Shown piece after piece: positions 18,339 to 26,525 of a stretch of 64,000 nucleotides of DNA (the stretch's first letter is position 1; each line of letters starts with the position of its first letter). The notes under the pieces were generated by a model. The model ran no database searches, was not told the origin of the DNA, and saw nothing but the letters and a program-made list of their open reading frames with translations. Source of the stretch: Gillisia mitskevichiae (GTDB taxonomy: Bacteria; Bacteroidota; Bacteroidia; Flavobacteriales; Flavobacteriaceae); the NCBI RefSeq assembly GCF_003634585.1, contig NZ_RBLG01000002.1, positions 372,001 through 436,000 of the forward strand. Direction: 5' to 3'. The translations under genes and the position numbers were made by a program.

Positions 18339-19597
18339 AGCTACTCCTAAAAGCTGCCAAGATAATAGACCCAGGCTCTAAATACCATCAAAAAAAGGTA
18401 GATATTTTAATTGAAGGAGGAATAATTAAAAAGATTGGTGCTTCTCTAAAAATTATGGAAGTAGATAAGGAGATCGATCTAAAAAATCTTCATGTTTCTA
18501 AAGGTTGGTTTGATAGCAGTGTGAGTTTTGGCGAACCGGGATACGAAGAACGAGAAACCATTATAAACGGACTTTGTGTTGCGGGAAAAAGCGGATTCAC
18601 TCAAATTGCTCTTAACCCCGGAACCTACCCGGTATTAGATAATAATAGTAGTATAACTTCAGTAAAATCTAAAGCTGAAAATAATGCTGTACAAATATTC
18701 ACAATTGGTGCCCTAACCAATAGATCTGAAGGAAAAGATCTGGCGGAATTATATGACATGCATCAAGCTGGAGCAATTGCATTTGGAGATTATAAAAAGT
18801 CCATCGCTCATCCAAATCTTTTAAAGCTTTCCTTACTTTATGCTCAAAATTTTGATGGACTTGTACAATCTTTTCCGCAGGATGATCAAATTGCCGGTTA
18901 TGGATTAGTGAATGAAAATATTAATAGCACCTCTCTTGGTTTAAATGGAATCCCTGCTTTAGCAGAGGAATTACAAATAATTAGAGATCTTTATATTTTA
19001 GAATATACTGGCGGAAAATTACATATTCCAACCATTTCTACAGAAAAATCGGTAAAATTAATCAAGGATGCTAAGAAAAGAGGTTTAGATGTAAGTTGTA
19101 GTGTAGCAATACATAATTTGATCTTTACTGATGATGAATTGGTAGAATTTGATACTCGCTTCAAAGTATTACCTCCTTTGAGAACCAAGGCAGATATAAA
19201 AGCTTTACGAAAAGGAGTGTTGGATGGAACTATAGATATGGTCACTTCAGATCATACTCCTATTGATGTTGAACATAAAAAAGTGGAATTTGAACATGCT
19301 TTATACGGTACTATTGGTTTAGAAACAGCTTTTGGCGCACTTTCTTCAATCTTCAGTTTAGATGAGACTATAAGTATATTAACCAAAGGAAGAGCTCGTT
19401 TTAAACTTCCAGAATTAGAAATTAAAGAAGGGGTTCAAGCCAATTTTACCCTCTTTGATCCTGAAGTTCAAAGTTCTTTCCATAAAGAAGACATACATTC
19501 TAGTTCCAAAAACAGTATGTTCCTAGATTTTAAGATGAAAGGAAAGGTTTATGGAATTATAAATGGAGCCAGATCTATCATGCCAAGTATAGGTTAA
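18335..19597 (+). CDS. Dihydroorotase-like protein lacking the metal-binding HxH motif
   Basis: 420 residues with the amidohydrolase fold of class I dihydroorotase. At the position of the canonical D-x-H-x-H-x-R-E-P-G motif it reads D60-S-S-V-S-F-G-E-P-G, so both metal-binding histidines are serine and the substrate arginine is glycine. Later motifs are partly kept (NPGTYP at 94-99, LHIPTIST near 229-236, SDHTP at 305-309). It therefore looks like a non-catalytic dihydroorotase, similar in concept to the PyrC' partners of aspartate transcarbamoylase. No pyrB is nearby. It is translationally coupled to the BatA gene. Pyrimidine activity should not be assumed. Confidence 0.8.
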   Translation: MKLLLKAAKIIDPGSKYHQKKVDILIEGGIIKKIGASLKIMEVDKEIDLKNLHVSKGWFDSSVSFGEPGYEERETIINGLCVAGKSGFTQIALNPGTYPVLDNNSSITSVKSKAENNAVQIFTIGALTNRSEGKDLAELYDMHQAGAIAFGDYKKSIAHPNLLKLSLLYAQNFDGLVQSFPQDDQIAGYGLVNENINSTSLGLNGIPALAEELQIIRDLYILEYTGGKLHIPTISTEKSVKLIKDAKKRGLDVSCSVAIHNLIFTDDELVEFDTRFKVLPPLRTKADIKALRKGVLDGTIDMVTSDHTPIDVEHKKVEFEHALYGTIGLETAFGALSSIFSLDETISILTKGRARFKLPELEIKEGVQANFTLFDPEVQSSFHKEDIHSSSKNSMFLDFKMKGKVYGIINGARSIMPSIG

Positions 19598-19641
19598 TTG
19601 CATATTTTTGTAATTCATCGATCAAAAAAAAATATATAATC

Positions 19642-19968
19642 ATGAATAACACCATCGAAAACGGAAAATCTGCAGCAATTGTAGCATATCTAACAATTAT
19701 TGGAACTATCATAGCATACTTTATGAACAACGATACTAAAAATAGTTTCGCTAGTTTTCATATTAGACAAGCCCTGGGAATCCATATAACCTATTTTGTT
19801 TTAGGAGCTTTTGTAAGTATTTTTGATAGTTGGATGGTTTCTTATTCTTTCTGGATCTTTATTATAATTCTTTGGGGATATGGTTTAGTTACTGCAATTC
19901 AAGGAGAACAAAAAGAAGTTCCGTTATTAGGAGCGCAATTTCAAAAATGGTTTAGCACAGTAAATTAA
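19642..19968 (+). CDS. Small membrane protein, DUF4870/Tic20-like
   Basis: 108 residues. Hydrophobic segments lie at about 12-28, 45-63 and 68-87, with a FASFHIRQALGIHI motif between the first two that is typical for the DUF4870/Tic20-like group of small membrane proteins. No signal peptide beyond the first helix. The gene starts 44 bases after the dihydroorotase-like gene and ends 3 bases before an esterase gene, so all may share a transcript. Function is unknown. Confidence 0.7.
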   Translation: MNNTIENGKSAAIVAYLTIIGTIIAYFMNNDTKNSFASFHIRQALGIHITYFVLGAFVSIFDSWMVSYSFWIFIIILWGYGLVTAIQGEQKEVPLLGAQFQKWFSTVN

Positions 19969-19971
19969 AAA

Positions 19972-20631
19972 ATGACTACAATACCCCTTTCTCTCACACA
20001 TCTGGTAAGACCTTCCTCTATAACTTCTGGTAATGCTCCAGTATTAATAATGTTGCACGGATATGGTAGCGACGAAAATGATCTATTTTCGTTTGCCAGC
20101 GAATTACCAAAAGAATTATTAATAATTTCTGCAAGAGCGCCTTATCAACTACAACCTCAAGGAAATGCATGGTATGCTATAAATTTTGATGCAGTTCAAG
20201 GGAAATTTAGCGACAATGAACAAGCAAAAGAATCCCGAATTGCTATTTCTAATTTTATTGATGAAGTGATAGAAAACTATCCGGTGGATAAAGAGAATCT
20301 AACGCTATTGGGATTTAGTCAGGGAACAATATTGAGTTATGCGGTTGCATTGAGTGAGCCTTCTAAAGTGAAAAATGTAATCGCATTAAGCGGATATATA
20401 AATACTGAAATAATTACTCCAAGGTTTAAGGGAAATGATTTTTCCAGGCTTTCTATTTATGCTTCACACGGTAGTCAAGATCAGGTAATCCCGGTTTCTT
20501 GGGCAAGAAAAGCACCAGAATTATTAAAGGAATTAGGAATTAAACATACCTATTCTGAATTCCCAGTAGGACACGGAGTGCATCCTCAAAATTTTTCTGA
20601 ACTTAAAAAATGGTTAGAAGATCGTCTTTAA
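19972..20631 (+). CDS. Phospholipase/carboxylesterase family hydrolase
   Basis: 219 residues of alpha/beta hydrolase fold, cytosolic. The nucleophile S116 is in GFSQG, the acid is D170 (HGSQDQVIP) and the base H201 (PVGHGVH). The oxyanion region is LHGYGSDENDL. This resembles bacterial acyl-protein thioesterase/carboxylesterases, which hydrolyse short acyl esters. Its stop overlaps by 4 bases the end of the convergent gene at 20628. The natural substrate is unknown. Confidence 0.88.
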   Translation: MTTIPLSLTHLVRPSSITSGNAPVLIMLHGYGSDENDLFSFASELPKELLIISARAPYQLQPQGNAWYAINFDAVQGKFSDNEQAKESRIAISNFIDEVIENYPVDKENLTLLGFSQGTILSYAVALSEPSKVKNVIALSGYINTEIITPRFKGNDFSRLSIYASHGSQDQVIPVSWARKAPELLKELGIKHTYSEFPVGHGVHPQNFSELKKWLEDRL

Positions 20632-21125
20632 TCTTGCGGATAAAGAAAGGATTTATCGGTATTCATAATTAAATTCTTGTTTTCATCCAACTCATAAGAA
20701 ATAAGGATCTCTCCCCAATAAGTACCATCAGTAAAATCTGCAATGATCCATTTGTGATTTAAGATCTTTACTTTATTAATACGCATATTGCCTTCCATTC
20801 CTGCAAAAGGAACTAGGTCGTTATCTTTAGCTGCTCTGTTCCTTCCTATAATTTCATCTTCAATAGCTTGAGAAAGTTCTTTGGAATCTATACCAGAGCG
20901 CTCAAAATAAGAAATAGCTTCTTCATTTTCAGCAAGAGAAAAGTAATTTAAATTCAAGTTCTCGCGTTCTAATTGCTCTTTCTCTTTCTCTAGTTCCGTA
21001 ACTCTCTCCTGAAATTTTTCTATTTTTTCCTCTTTTGCATCAAGGATCTTCTTATCATTCACATAAATGAATATCGTGAATAAAAACATGAATATTAATA
21101 GATAAGAAATTATTTTACTTCGCAT
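20628..21125 (-). CDS. Membrane-anchored coiled-coil protein of unknown function
   Basis: 165 residues with one N-terminal membrane helix (about 6-24), a charged coiled coil (about 27-62, rich in Glu and Lys) and a soluble C-terminal domain of about 90 residues. The topology resembles DivIC/FtsB-type division proteins, but the C-terminal domain is larger and I see no diagnostic motif. The ATG overlaps the stop of the upstream metallo-hydrolase gene by one base (TAATG at 21123-21127 read on the minus strand), which implies coupled translation. I do not recognise a specific family. Confidence 0.65.
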   Translation of the reverse strand: MRSKIISYLLIFMFLFTIFIYVNDKKILDAKEEKIEKFQERVTELEKEKEQLERENLNLNYFSLAENEEAISYFERSGIDSKELSQAIEDEIIGRNRAAKDNDLVPFAGMEGNMRINKVKILNHKWIIADFTDGTYWGEILISYELDENKNLIMNTDKSFLYPQD

Positions 21126-21886
21126 TAAATAGTGATTTTTAAGTTGTCGTATGCCAAAAATACATTTTTAGGCAACGTTGCTTGGATCTCTTCATGAAAT
21201 CCGAACAAATGGCTTATATGGGTTAGGTAAGCTTGCTCTGGGTTTACTTCAGCAATAAATGCCAAAGCTTCGTCTAAATTAAAATGAGAATGATGTGGTT
21301 CTTTTCTAAGTGCATTTATCACCAACACCTTTACTCCTTCAAGTTTCTCTATTTCCTCTGGCTCTATTGTTTTAACATCGGTTAAATATGCAAAATCATT
21401 CAACCTATATCCAAATACTTGTAGCCTATTATGCATAGCGTTAATAGGTATAATAGGCAGTTTTTTAAAATAAAAAACTTTATTCTCAATTTCATTTATC
21501 TGGACACTCGGTGCCCCTGGATATTTATCGTTTTCGTTTAAAATATACTCAAATCTCTTATGCAGATTATTTAAAACTCTGGAATGTGCGAAAATTGGAA
21601 TATCACCTTGTTTAAAGAAAAATGGACGAATATCATCTAAGCCAGCAGTATGATCGTTATGTTCGTGAGTAAATAGAATAGCATCCAGTTTTACCACCTT
21701 ATTAGTTAACATTTGGGTTCTAAAATCTGGCCCACAGTCAATTAAAATGGTAGAACCCTCCCATTCTATAAGAACAGAAACTCTTAATCGTTTATCTTTT
21801 AGATCGGTACTTAAACAAACTGGATGTTCGCTTCCAATAACTGGGATTCCTTGTGAAGTTCCTGTACCTAAAAATGTAATTTGCAA
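21125..21886 (-). CDS. Metallo-beta-lactamase-fold hydrolase
   Basis: 253 residues with the metal-binding motif H74-x-H76-x-D78-H79 (THEHNDHTAGLDD), the substrate strand LIDCGPDFR and a late THISHLFGFH segment. The architecture is of the PhnP/ribonuclease Z-like group of MBL phosphodiesterases, which fits a cyclic-phosphate or nucleotide phosphodiester substrate, but the exact substrate is not deducible. It is coupled to the membrane-anchored coiled-coil gene downstream. It diverges from the 484-residue gene at 21987. Confidence 0.85.
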   Translation of the reverse strand: MQITFLGTGTSQGIPVIGSEHPVCLSTDLKDKRLRVSVLIEWEGSTILIDCGPDFRTQMLTNKVVKLDAILFTHEHNDHTAGLDDIRPFFFKQGDIPIFAHSRVLNNLHKRFEYILNENDKYPGAPSVQINEIENKVFYFKKLPIIPINAMHNRLQVFGYRLNDFAYLTDVKTIEPEEIEKLEGVKVLVINALRKEPHHSHFNLDEALAFIAEVNPEQAYLTHISHLFGFHEEIQATLPKNVFLAYDNLKITI

Positions 21887-21986
21887 GCCTGTTATTTTAA
21901 GACAAAAGTAAGTATAATTTTTTTTCTACAGGCTTCTGTTTTACTACCTTTGCTCCCAGCAACCCTTTTCTTAAAAAGATAAAACT

Positions 21987-23441
21987 ATGCCCATTACCAT
22001 TATGGGGGACCGTGAGTTTGAAAACGTTCCTTCAATTAAAAGTAAAGCTTTACGAATAAACCTAAATGAAAATATTTACGGCACATTTGCTGAAATAGGT
22101 GCAGGACAAGAGACTGTAAGGAATTTCTTTAGGGCTGGTGGAGCTTCAGGTACTATTGCAAAGGCGATGAGTGCATACGATAAAGATTTTAGTGATGCTA
22201 TTTATGGTGTAGAAGACGATAAAAGATATGTTACTGAAGCCAGGTTAAAGAAAATGCTTTCTTATGAGATCAATTTAATTGAAGATAGGATCTCTAGGGA
22301 AAAACATCCAAATAAATTATTCTTTAGTTATGCCAACACTGTGGCAACTATAGATTTTGCTAAGAAGTATAAAGGGCATGGATGGATAGGTATTCGTTAC
22401 CAAGTAGATCCAAATGAAGAATATAATGAAATAAGTCTACATATACGTTTTCATGAAAATGATGCTAGACTTCAGCAAAATACTTTAGGAATTTTAGGAG
22501 TTAACCTTATTTATGGGGCATATTACAAGTACGATAATCCTAAAAAATTACTTCGATATCTTTATGATCATATAGATAAAGATCAAATTGAAATAGATAC
22601 CATCAACTTTTCAGGGCCAAGATTTGAAAAAGTAGATAATAGATTAATGAGTCTTCAATTGGTGAAAAATGGCATGACCGATGCGGTGATGTTTGCACCA
22701 GACGGTAACAATATTCTCCCGGCCAGAATACTTTACAAAAAGAATATTCTAGCTTTAAGAGGAAGTTTTAGACCTGTTACTAATGTAAATATGGATATGT
22801 ATAAAAGGTCATTAGAACTTTTTATACAAGAAAATAAAGTTGAAGAAGAAAACACAGAGGTTATTTTCGAAATCACCCTTTCTAATTTACGAGCGGAAGG
22901 TGAGATCGATGAGAGAGACTTTATGGATCGTGCAGAATTACTTTGCTCCTTAGGGCAAACCGTAATGATCTCTAATTTCCAGGAATACTATAGAGTTGTT
23001 GAATATTTCTCTAGGTATACCAAAGAAAGAATGGGGCTTGCAATGGGAGTGAATAACCTGATCGATATTTTTGATGAAAAATACTATCGCCACTTAAGTG
23101 GAGGAATTTTGGAGGCTTTTGGTAAATTATTCTTTAAAGACCTTAAAGTTTACCTCTACCCTCTTAAGGATCCTGAAACAGGTGAGATCATTACAAGTGA
23201 GAATCTAAAAGTACACCCTCGTATGAAGGAATTATTTAAATTCTTTAAATATAACGGGAAAGTGGTAGATATTGAAGGCTATAATCCAGATATATTAGAT
23301 GTGTTCTCTAGAGAGATCCTACAAATGATTAATGAAGGTAAAACGGGCTGGGAAAATATGTTGCCAGAGCGTACTGCAAGCATGATAAAAGATCAAAAAC
23401 TGTTTGGATATAAAGAGCATTCCCTTCAGGATAAATCTTAA
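21987..23441 (+). CDS. Conserved 484-residue protein of unknown function
   Basis: 484 residues, apparently soluble and without signal peptide or membrane helix. The N-terminal part is highly patterned (NLNENIYGTFAEIGAGQETV, then FFRAGGASGTIAKAMSAYDK). The GAGQETVRNFF segment could be a nucleotide-like turn, though it is not a Walker A motif. From memory, similar Bacteroidetes proteins sometimes carry the label TonB-dependent receptor; nothing here supports a beta barrel. It ends at a strong bidirectional terminator and is transcribed away from the MBL gene. The length and uninterrupted frame argue for a real cytosolic gene. Confidence 0.65.
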   Translation: MPITIMGDREFENVPSIKSKALRINLNENIYGTFAEIGAGQETVRNFFRAGGASGTIAKAMSAYDKDFSDAIYGVEDDKRYVTEARLKKMLSYEINLIEDRISREKHPNKLFFSYANTVATIDFAKKYKGHGWIGIRYQVDPNEEYNEISLHIRFHENDARLQQNTLGILGVNLIYGAYYKYDNPKKLLRYLYDHIDKDQIEIDTINFSGPRFEKVDNRLMSLQLVKNGMTDAVMFAPDGNNILPARILYKKNILALRGSFRPVTNVNMDMYKRSLELFIQENKVEEENTEVIFEITLSNLRAEGEIDERDFMDRAELLCSLGQTVMISNFQEYYRVVEYFSRYTKERMGLAMGVNNLIDIFDEKYYRHLSGGILEAFGKLFFKDLKVYLYPLKDPETGEIITSENLKVHPRMKELFKFFKYNGKVVDIEGYNPDILDVFSREILQMINEGKTGWENMLPERTASMIKDQKLFGYKEHSLQDKS

Positions 23442-23461
23442 TAATTTAACCTTATAACTAT

Positions 23462-23495
23462 AAAAGCCAGATAAATATTTATCTGGCTTTTTTAT
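23462..23495. terminator. Bidirectional terminator between the 484-residue gene and murA
   Basis: A perfect 30-base palindrome (23462-23491), AAAAGCCAGATAAAT with its complement, flanked by A and T runs. It can terminate both converging transcripts. Confidence 0.9.
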
Positions 23496-23514
23496 GTTTC
23501 AATAAGTAACCTAT

Positions 23515-24828
23515 TTAATCTACTCTGGTGATCTTAGCACCAATCGCACGAAGTCTTTCATCTATATTTTCGTAACCTCTGTCTATCTGTTCAATATTAT
23601 GAATAGTAGATGTGCCGTTTGCAGACATTGCAGCGATCAATAAAGATACACCAGCTCTAATATCTGGAGAAGTCATCGTAGTAGCTCTTAAACTAGATTT
23701 AAAATCGTGTCCTATTACAACAGCTCTATGAGGATCACAAAGGATAATCTTTGCTCCCATATCTATTAGTTTATCTACAAAGAACAATCTGCTTTCAAAC
23801 ATCTTTTGATGAATAAGAATACTTCCCCTGGCTTGTGTTGCTACTACCAAGAGAATACTTAAAAGATCTGGGGTAAATCCAGGCCAAGGCGCATCACTAA
23901 TATTCATAATAGAACCATCTATAAAATTTTGAACTTCATAGCCGTCCTTATGTGCAGGAACGAAAATATCATCCCCTCTTTTTTCAATAGTAATTCCCAG
24001 TTTTTCAAATGTAGTAGGTATTAATCCTAGGTTTTCCCAACTAACATTTTTAATAGTGATCTCACTTTTAGTCATTGCTGCTAGGCCAATCCATGACCCA
24101 ATCTCAATCATATCTGGTAAAATAGTATGCTCACATCCAGTAAAGCTCTCTACCCCTTCAATAGTTAAAAGATTAGAGCCTACTCCTTCAATTTTAGCTC
24201 CCATAGAATTCAGCATTTTACATAATTGCTGAAGGTATGGTTCGCATGCCGCATTATAAATAGTGGTTTTTCCCTTAGCCCAAACTGCAGCCATAAGAAT
24301 ATTTGCAGTCCCTGTTACAGAAGCTTCCTCCAATAACATATAATTCCCAGTAAGACCATTTGGAGCTTCCACTCCATAAAAACGCTCTTCCTTATTATAT
24401 CTAAACTTAGCTCCTAGTTTCACGAAACCGTCAAAATGAGTATCTAATCTTCTTCTTCCTATTTTATCACCACCTGGTCTAGGAATATATCCTTTTCCAA
24501 ATCTCCCTAATAAGGGTCCAACGATCATTATGGAACCACGAAGACCACTTCCCTCATTCTTAAAAGCATCACTCTCTAGATATTCCAGATCTATAGCATC
24601 ACTTTGAAAACTGTATTTACCTTTTCCAAGTTTTTCAATTTTAACTCCTAAATTCCCTAGAAGCTTAATTAGCTTATTAACATCTATTATATCTGGAATG
24701 TTGTTTATTATAACTTTTTCCGGAGTTAATAGAACTGCACAAAGAATTTGAAGCGCCTCATTTTTGGCGCCTTGAGGTTGTATGTTTCCACTTAAGGAAT
24801 GACCACCCTCAATTTGAAAAGTACCCAT
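23515..24828 (-). CDS. murA: UDP-N-acetylglucosamine 1-carboxyvinyltransferase, Asp-type
   Basis: 437 residues. The first committed enzyme of peptidoglycan synthesis, adding enolpyruvate from PEP to UDP-GlcNAc. Motifs include K22-N23 in QGAKNEALQ and R97 in GLRGSIM. The loop that normally carries the catalytic cysteine reads RPGGDKIGRRRLDTHFDG, with D121 at the Cys115 position of the E. coli enzyme. Asp at this site is known from naturally fosfomycin-tolerant MurA proteins such as the mycobacterial one, so the enzyme should be active but fosfomycin-insensitive. It lies 14 bases downstream of DUF4290 in a minus-strand unit. Confidence 0.95.
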   Translation of the reverse strand: MGTFQIEGGHSLSGNIQPQGAKNEALQILCAVLLTPEKVIINNIPDIIDVNKLIKLLGNLGVKIEKLGKGKYSFQSDAIDLEYLESDAFKNEGSGLRGSIMIVGPLLGRFGKGYIPRPGGDKIGRRRLDTHFDGFVKLGAKFRYNKEERFYGVEAPNGLTGNYMLLEEASVTGTANILMAAVWAKGKTTIYNAACEPYLQQLCKMLNSMGAKIEGVGSNLLTIEGVESFTGCEHTILPDMIEIGSWIGLAAMTKSEITIKNVSWENLGLIPTTFEKLGITIEKRGDDIFVPAHKDGYEVQNFIDGSIMNISDAPWPGFTPDLLSILLVVATQARGSILIHQKMFESRLFFVDKLIDMGAKIILCDPHRAVVIGHDFKSSLRATTMTSPDIRAGVSLLIAAMSANGTSTIHNIEQIDRGYENIDERLRAIGAKITRVD

Positions 24829-24842
24829 AAAATTATGATTTT

Positions 24843-25484
24843 TTAGTAGCGTTTACGTCCGCGTGGATTTCTGTTACTAACAGGTTTCTTAGGCGTATTG
24901 CTGTATTTTTTATTTCCTCTAAGCAAGCTTGCAGCTTCACTAAGGTCTTCTTCACTATTCTTTAAATTAATCTTTCCATCACTTAATTCCTTTAAGTGAT
25001 TAAAGATCACATCGTCGTCTACCGTCTCTCTATTCCAATTTAAATATGATTTTTTCATATGATTGGCAATAGCATATTCTAAAGCATCGCGTAATTCGCC
25101 ACTTTCCCACTTTACAGCCTCATCTATCATTCTTTTAATATTGTTTCCGTAAAAACGATATTTTGGAAAATTTTGAGGATAAGGCATTGGTTCTGGATGC
25201 TCTTCTAAAACTTCTCTGGAAGGCTTTGGAAATGGAGAATCTACATCTAATTTAAAATCACTTATTATAAATAATTGATCCCATAATTTATGCTGAAAAT
25301 CTGGAACATCCCTTAAGTGAGGGTTCATATTTCCCATTACGGCAATAATAGATTTTGCTACTTTATTGCGCTCCTCTTCATCTTCAATGGCAACTGCATG
25401 TTCAACCATTTTTTGTAAATGCCGACCATATTCTGGAATGATCAACTTGCTCCTTTCAGAGTTATATTCTAATTCGTACGTCAA
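24843..25484 (-). CDS. DUF4290 domain protein
   Basis: 213 residues, soluble. The N-terminal LEYNSERSKLIIPEYGRHLQ and the later IKRMIDEAVKWESGELRDAL and NHMKKSYLNWNRE segments are characteristic of DUF4290, a family restricted to Bacteroidetes. The C-terminus is lysine/arginine-rich (SNRNPRGRKRY). Function is unknown. Its persistent position in front of murA suggests a link with envelope growth, which is inference. Confidence 0.85.
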   Translation of the reverse strand: MTYELEYNSERSKLIIPEYGRHLQKMVEHAVAIEDEEERNKVAKSIIAVMGNMNPHLRDVPDFQHKLWDQLFIISDFKLDVDSPFPKPSREVLEEHPEPMPYPQNFPKYRFYGNNIKRMIDEAVKWESGELRDALEYAIANHMKKSYLNWNRETVDDDVIFNHLKELSDGKINLKNSEEDLSEAASLLRGNKKYSNTPKKPVSNRNPRGRKRY

Positions 25485-25608
25485 AATTGAAATTTATTGG
25501 TGATAACTAATTTGGTAGAAAATTATACCGATTGCAAAATACTAAATATTATTCAACCTCCCTATGCTGGAAAACAATTAAATAGCACAATTTAGGATGA
25601 TTTAAGGA

Positions 25609-25902
25609 TTATAGGGAAATTACTCCATCTACTTCCTTACCTACTCGCTTGTATTTTGCTATAACTGCGTTAGGATCTGCCATTTTCACATTTACAGAAA
25701 CGCTGGTATACTTGCCATTTTTAGACTCTTTAGTATTAATTACTGCTCCCATATTGTCAAAAATCGCATGAATCTGAATGATCTTGGATTTATTTGTAAG
25801 CACAATGAATTTATACAAATACACTGATGGCCAAGCACTTGTATCTTCTAATTGGATTCTTAATTTATCGTAAAATTCTTCTGAGTTTTTATCTGACTCC
25901 AT
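25609..25902 (-). CDS. DUF493 family small protein
   Basis: 97 residues of the DUF493 (YbeD-like) fold. It has alternating strands (WPSVYLYKFIVLT, then KYTSVSVNVKMADPNAVIAKYKRV) fitting a small alpha/beta ACT-like domain. No signal peptide. YbeD-type proteins are often proposed as allosteric or regulatory partners, but no binding partner is evident here. A -7 element (TATATTTG on the minus strand, 25926-25933) stands 23 bases in front of the ATG, without a clear TTG. Confidence 0.75.
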   Translation of the reverse strand: MESDKNSEEFYDKLRIQLEDTSAWPSVYLYKFIVLTNKSKIIQIHAIFDNMGAVINTKESKNGKYTSVSVNVKMADPNAVIAKYKRVGKEVDGVISL

Positions 25903-25983
25903 AATTTATTTTCATTCCTACTCTGCAAATATACGAGTAATGATTCATTTTTTTTATCGATTACAAATCCCGAAATTTGTATC

Positions 25984-26523
25984 GTGCAAAATAAAAAAAT
26001 AGTTATTACCGGCGGTCCCGGTACAGGAAAATCTTCTATTATAAATTACTTGGAATCTCAAGGGCATTATTGTCTACATGAAGTATCCAGACAAATAACA
26101 ATAGAAGCTCAGAAACAAGGAATTGAGCAGCTCTTTTTAGAGCAGCCTCTTTTGTTCAGTGAGAAATTGCTAGAAGCTAGAATAAATCAGCATCATGAAG
26201 CGGTCCAACTTTCTAAAGAACGCATCTTTTTAGATCGTGGAATTCCAGATGTAGTAGCATATATGGACTATTTTGGAACCAATTATCCAGATGAGTTTAC
26301 ATTAGCTTGTAATTATCATAAATACGATAAAATATTCTTGTTACCACCTTGGAAAGAAATTTACACTAGTGATAATGAACGCTATGAATCTTTCGATCAA
26401 GCTTTGGAAATTCATGAACATTTAAAAAAATCTTACCTTACTTATGGCTATGAACCTATAGAAGTGCCCACTGGTAGTATTTCTAGTAGAAGTAGCTTTA
26501 TAATGAATTCCTTAGATGGATAA
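25984..26523 (+). CDS. NadR/thymidylate-kinase-like P-loop ATPase
   Basis: 179 residues. The start is the GTG at 25984 because the Walker A motif begins at residue 10 (GGPGTGKSS, 10-18) and no upstream start fits. It matches the AAA_28/NadR-like ATPase domain with an LDRGIPDVVAYMDYFG segment at about 80-96. Such proteins often phosphorylate or bind small nucleosides, but the substrate is unknown. recQ starts two bases after its stop codon, so the two are co-transcribed. Confidence 0.75.
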   Translation: MQNKKIVITGGPGTGKSSIINYLESQGHYCLHEVSRQITIEAQKQGIEQLFLEQPLLFSEKLLEARINQHHEAVQLSKERIFLDRGIPDVVAYMDYFGTNYPDEFTLACNYHKYDKIFLLPPWKEIYTSDNERYESFDQALEIHEHLKKSYLTYGYEPIEVPTGSISSRSSFIMNSLDG

Positions 26524-26525
26524 TT

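Noticed and set aside
21987-23441. TonB-dependent receptor label for the 484-residue protein
   Set aside because: No signal peptide, plug or barrel pattern in the sequence.
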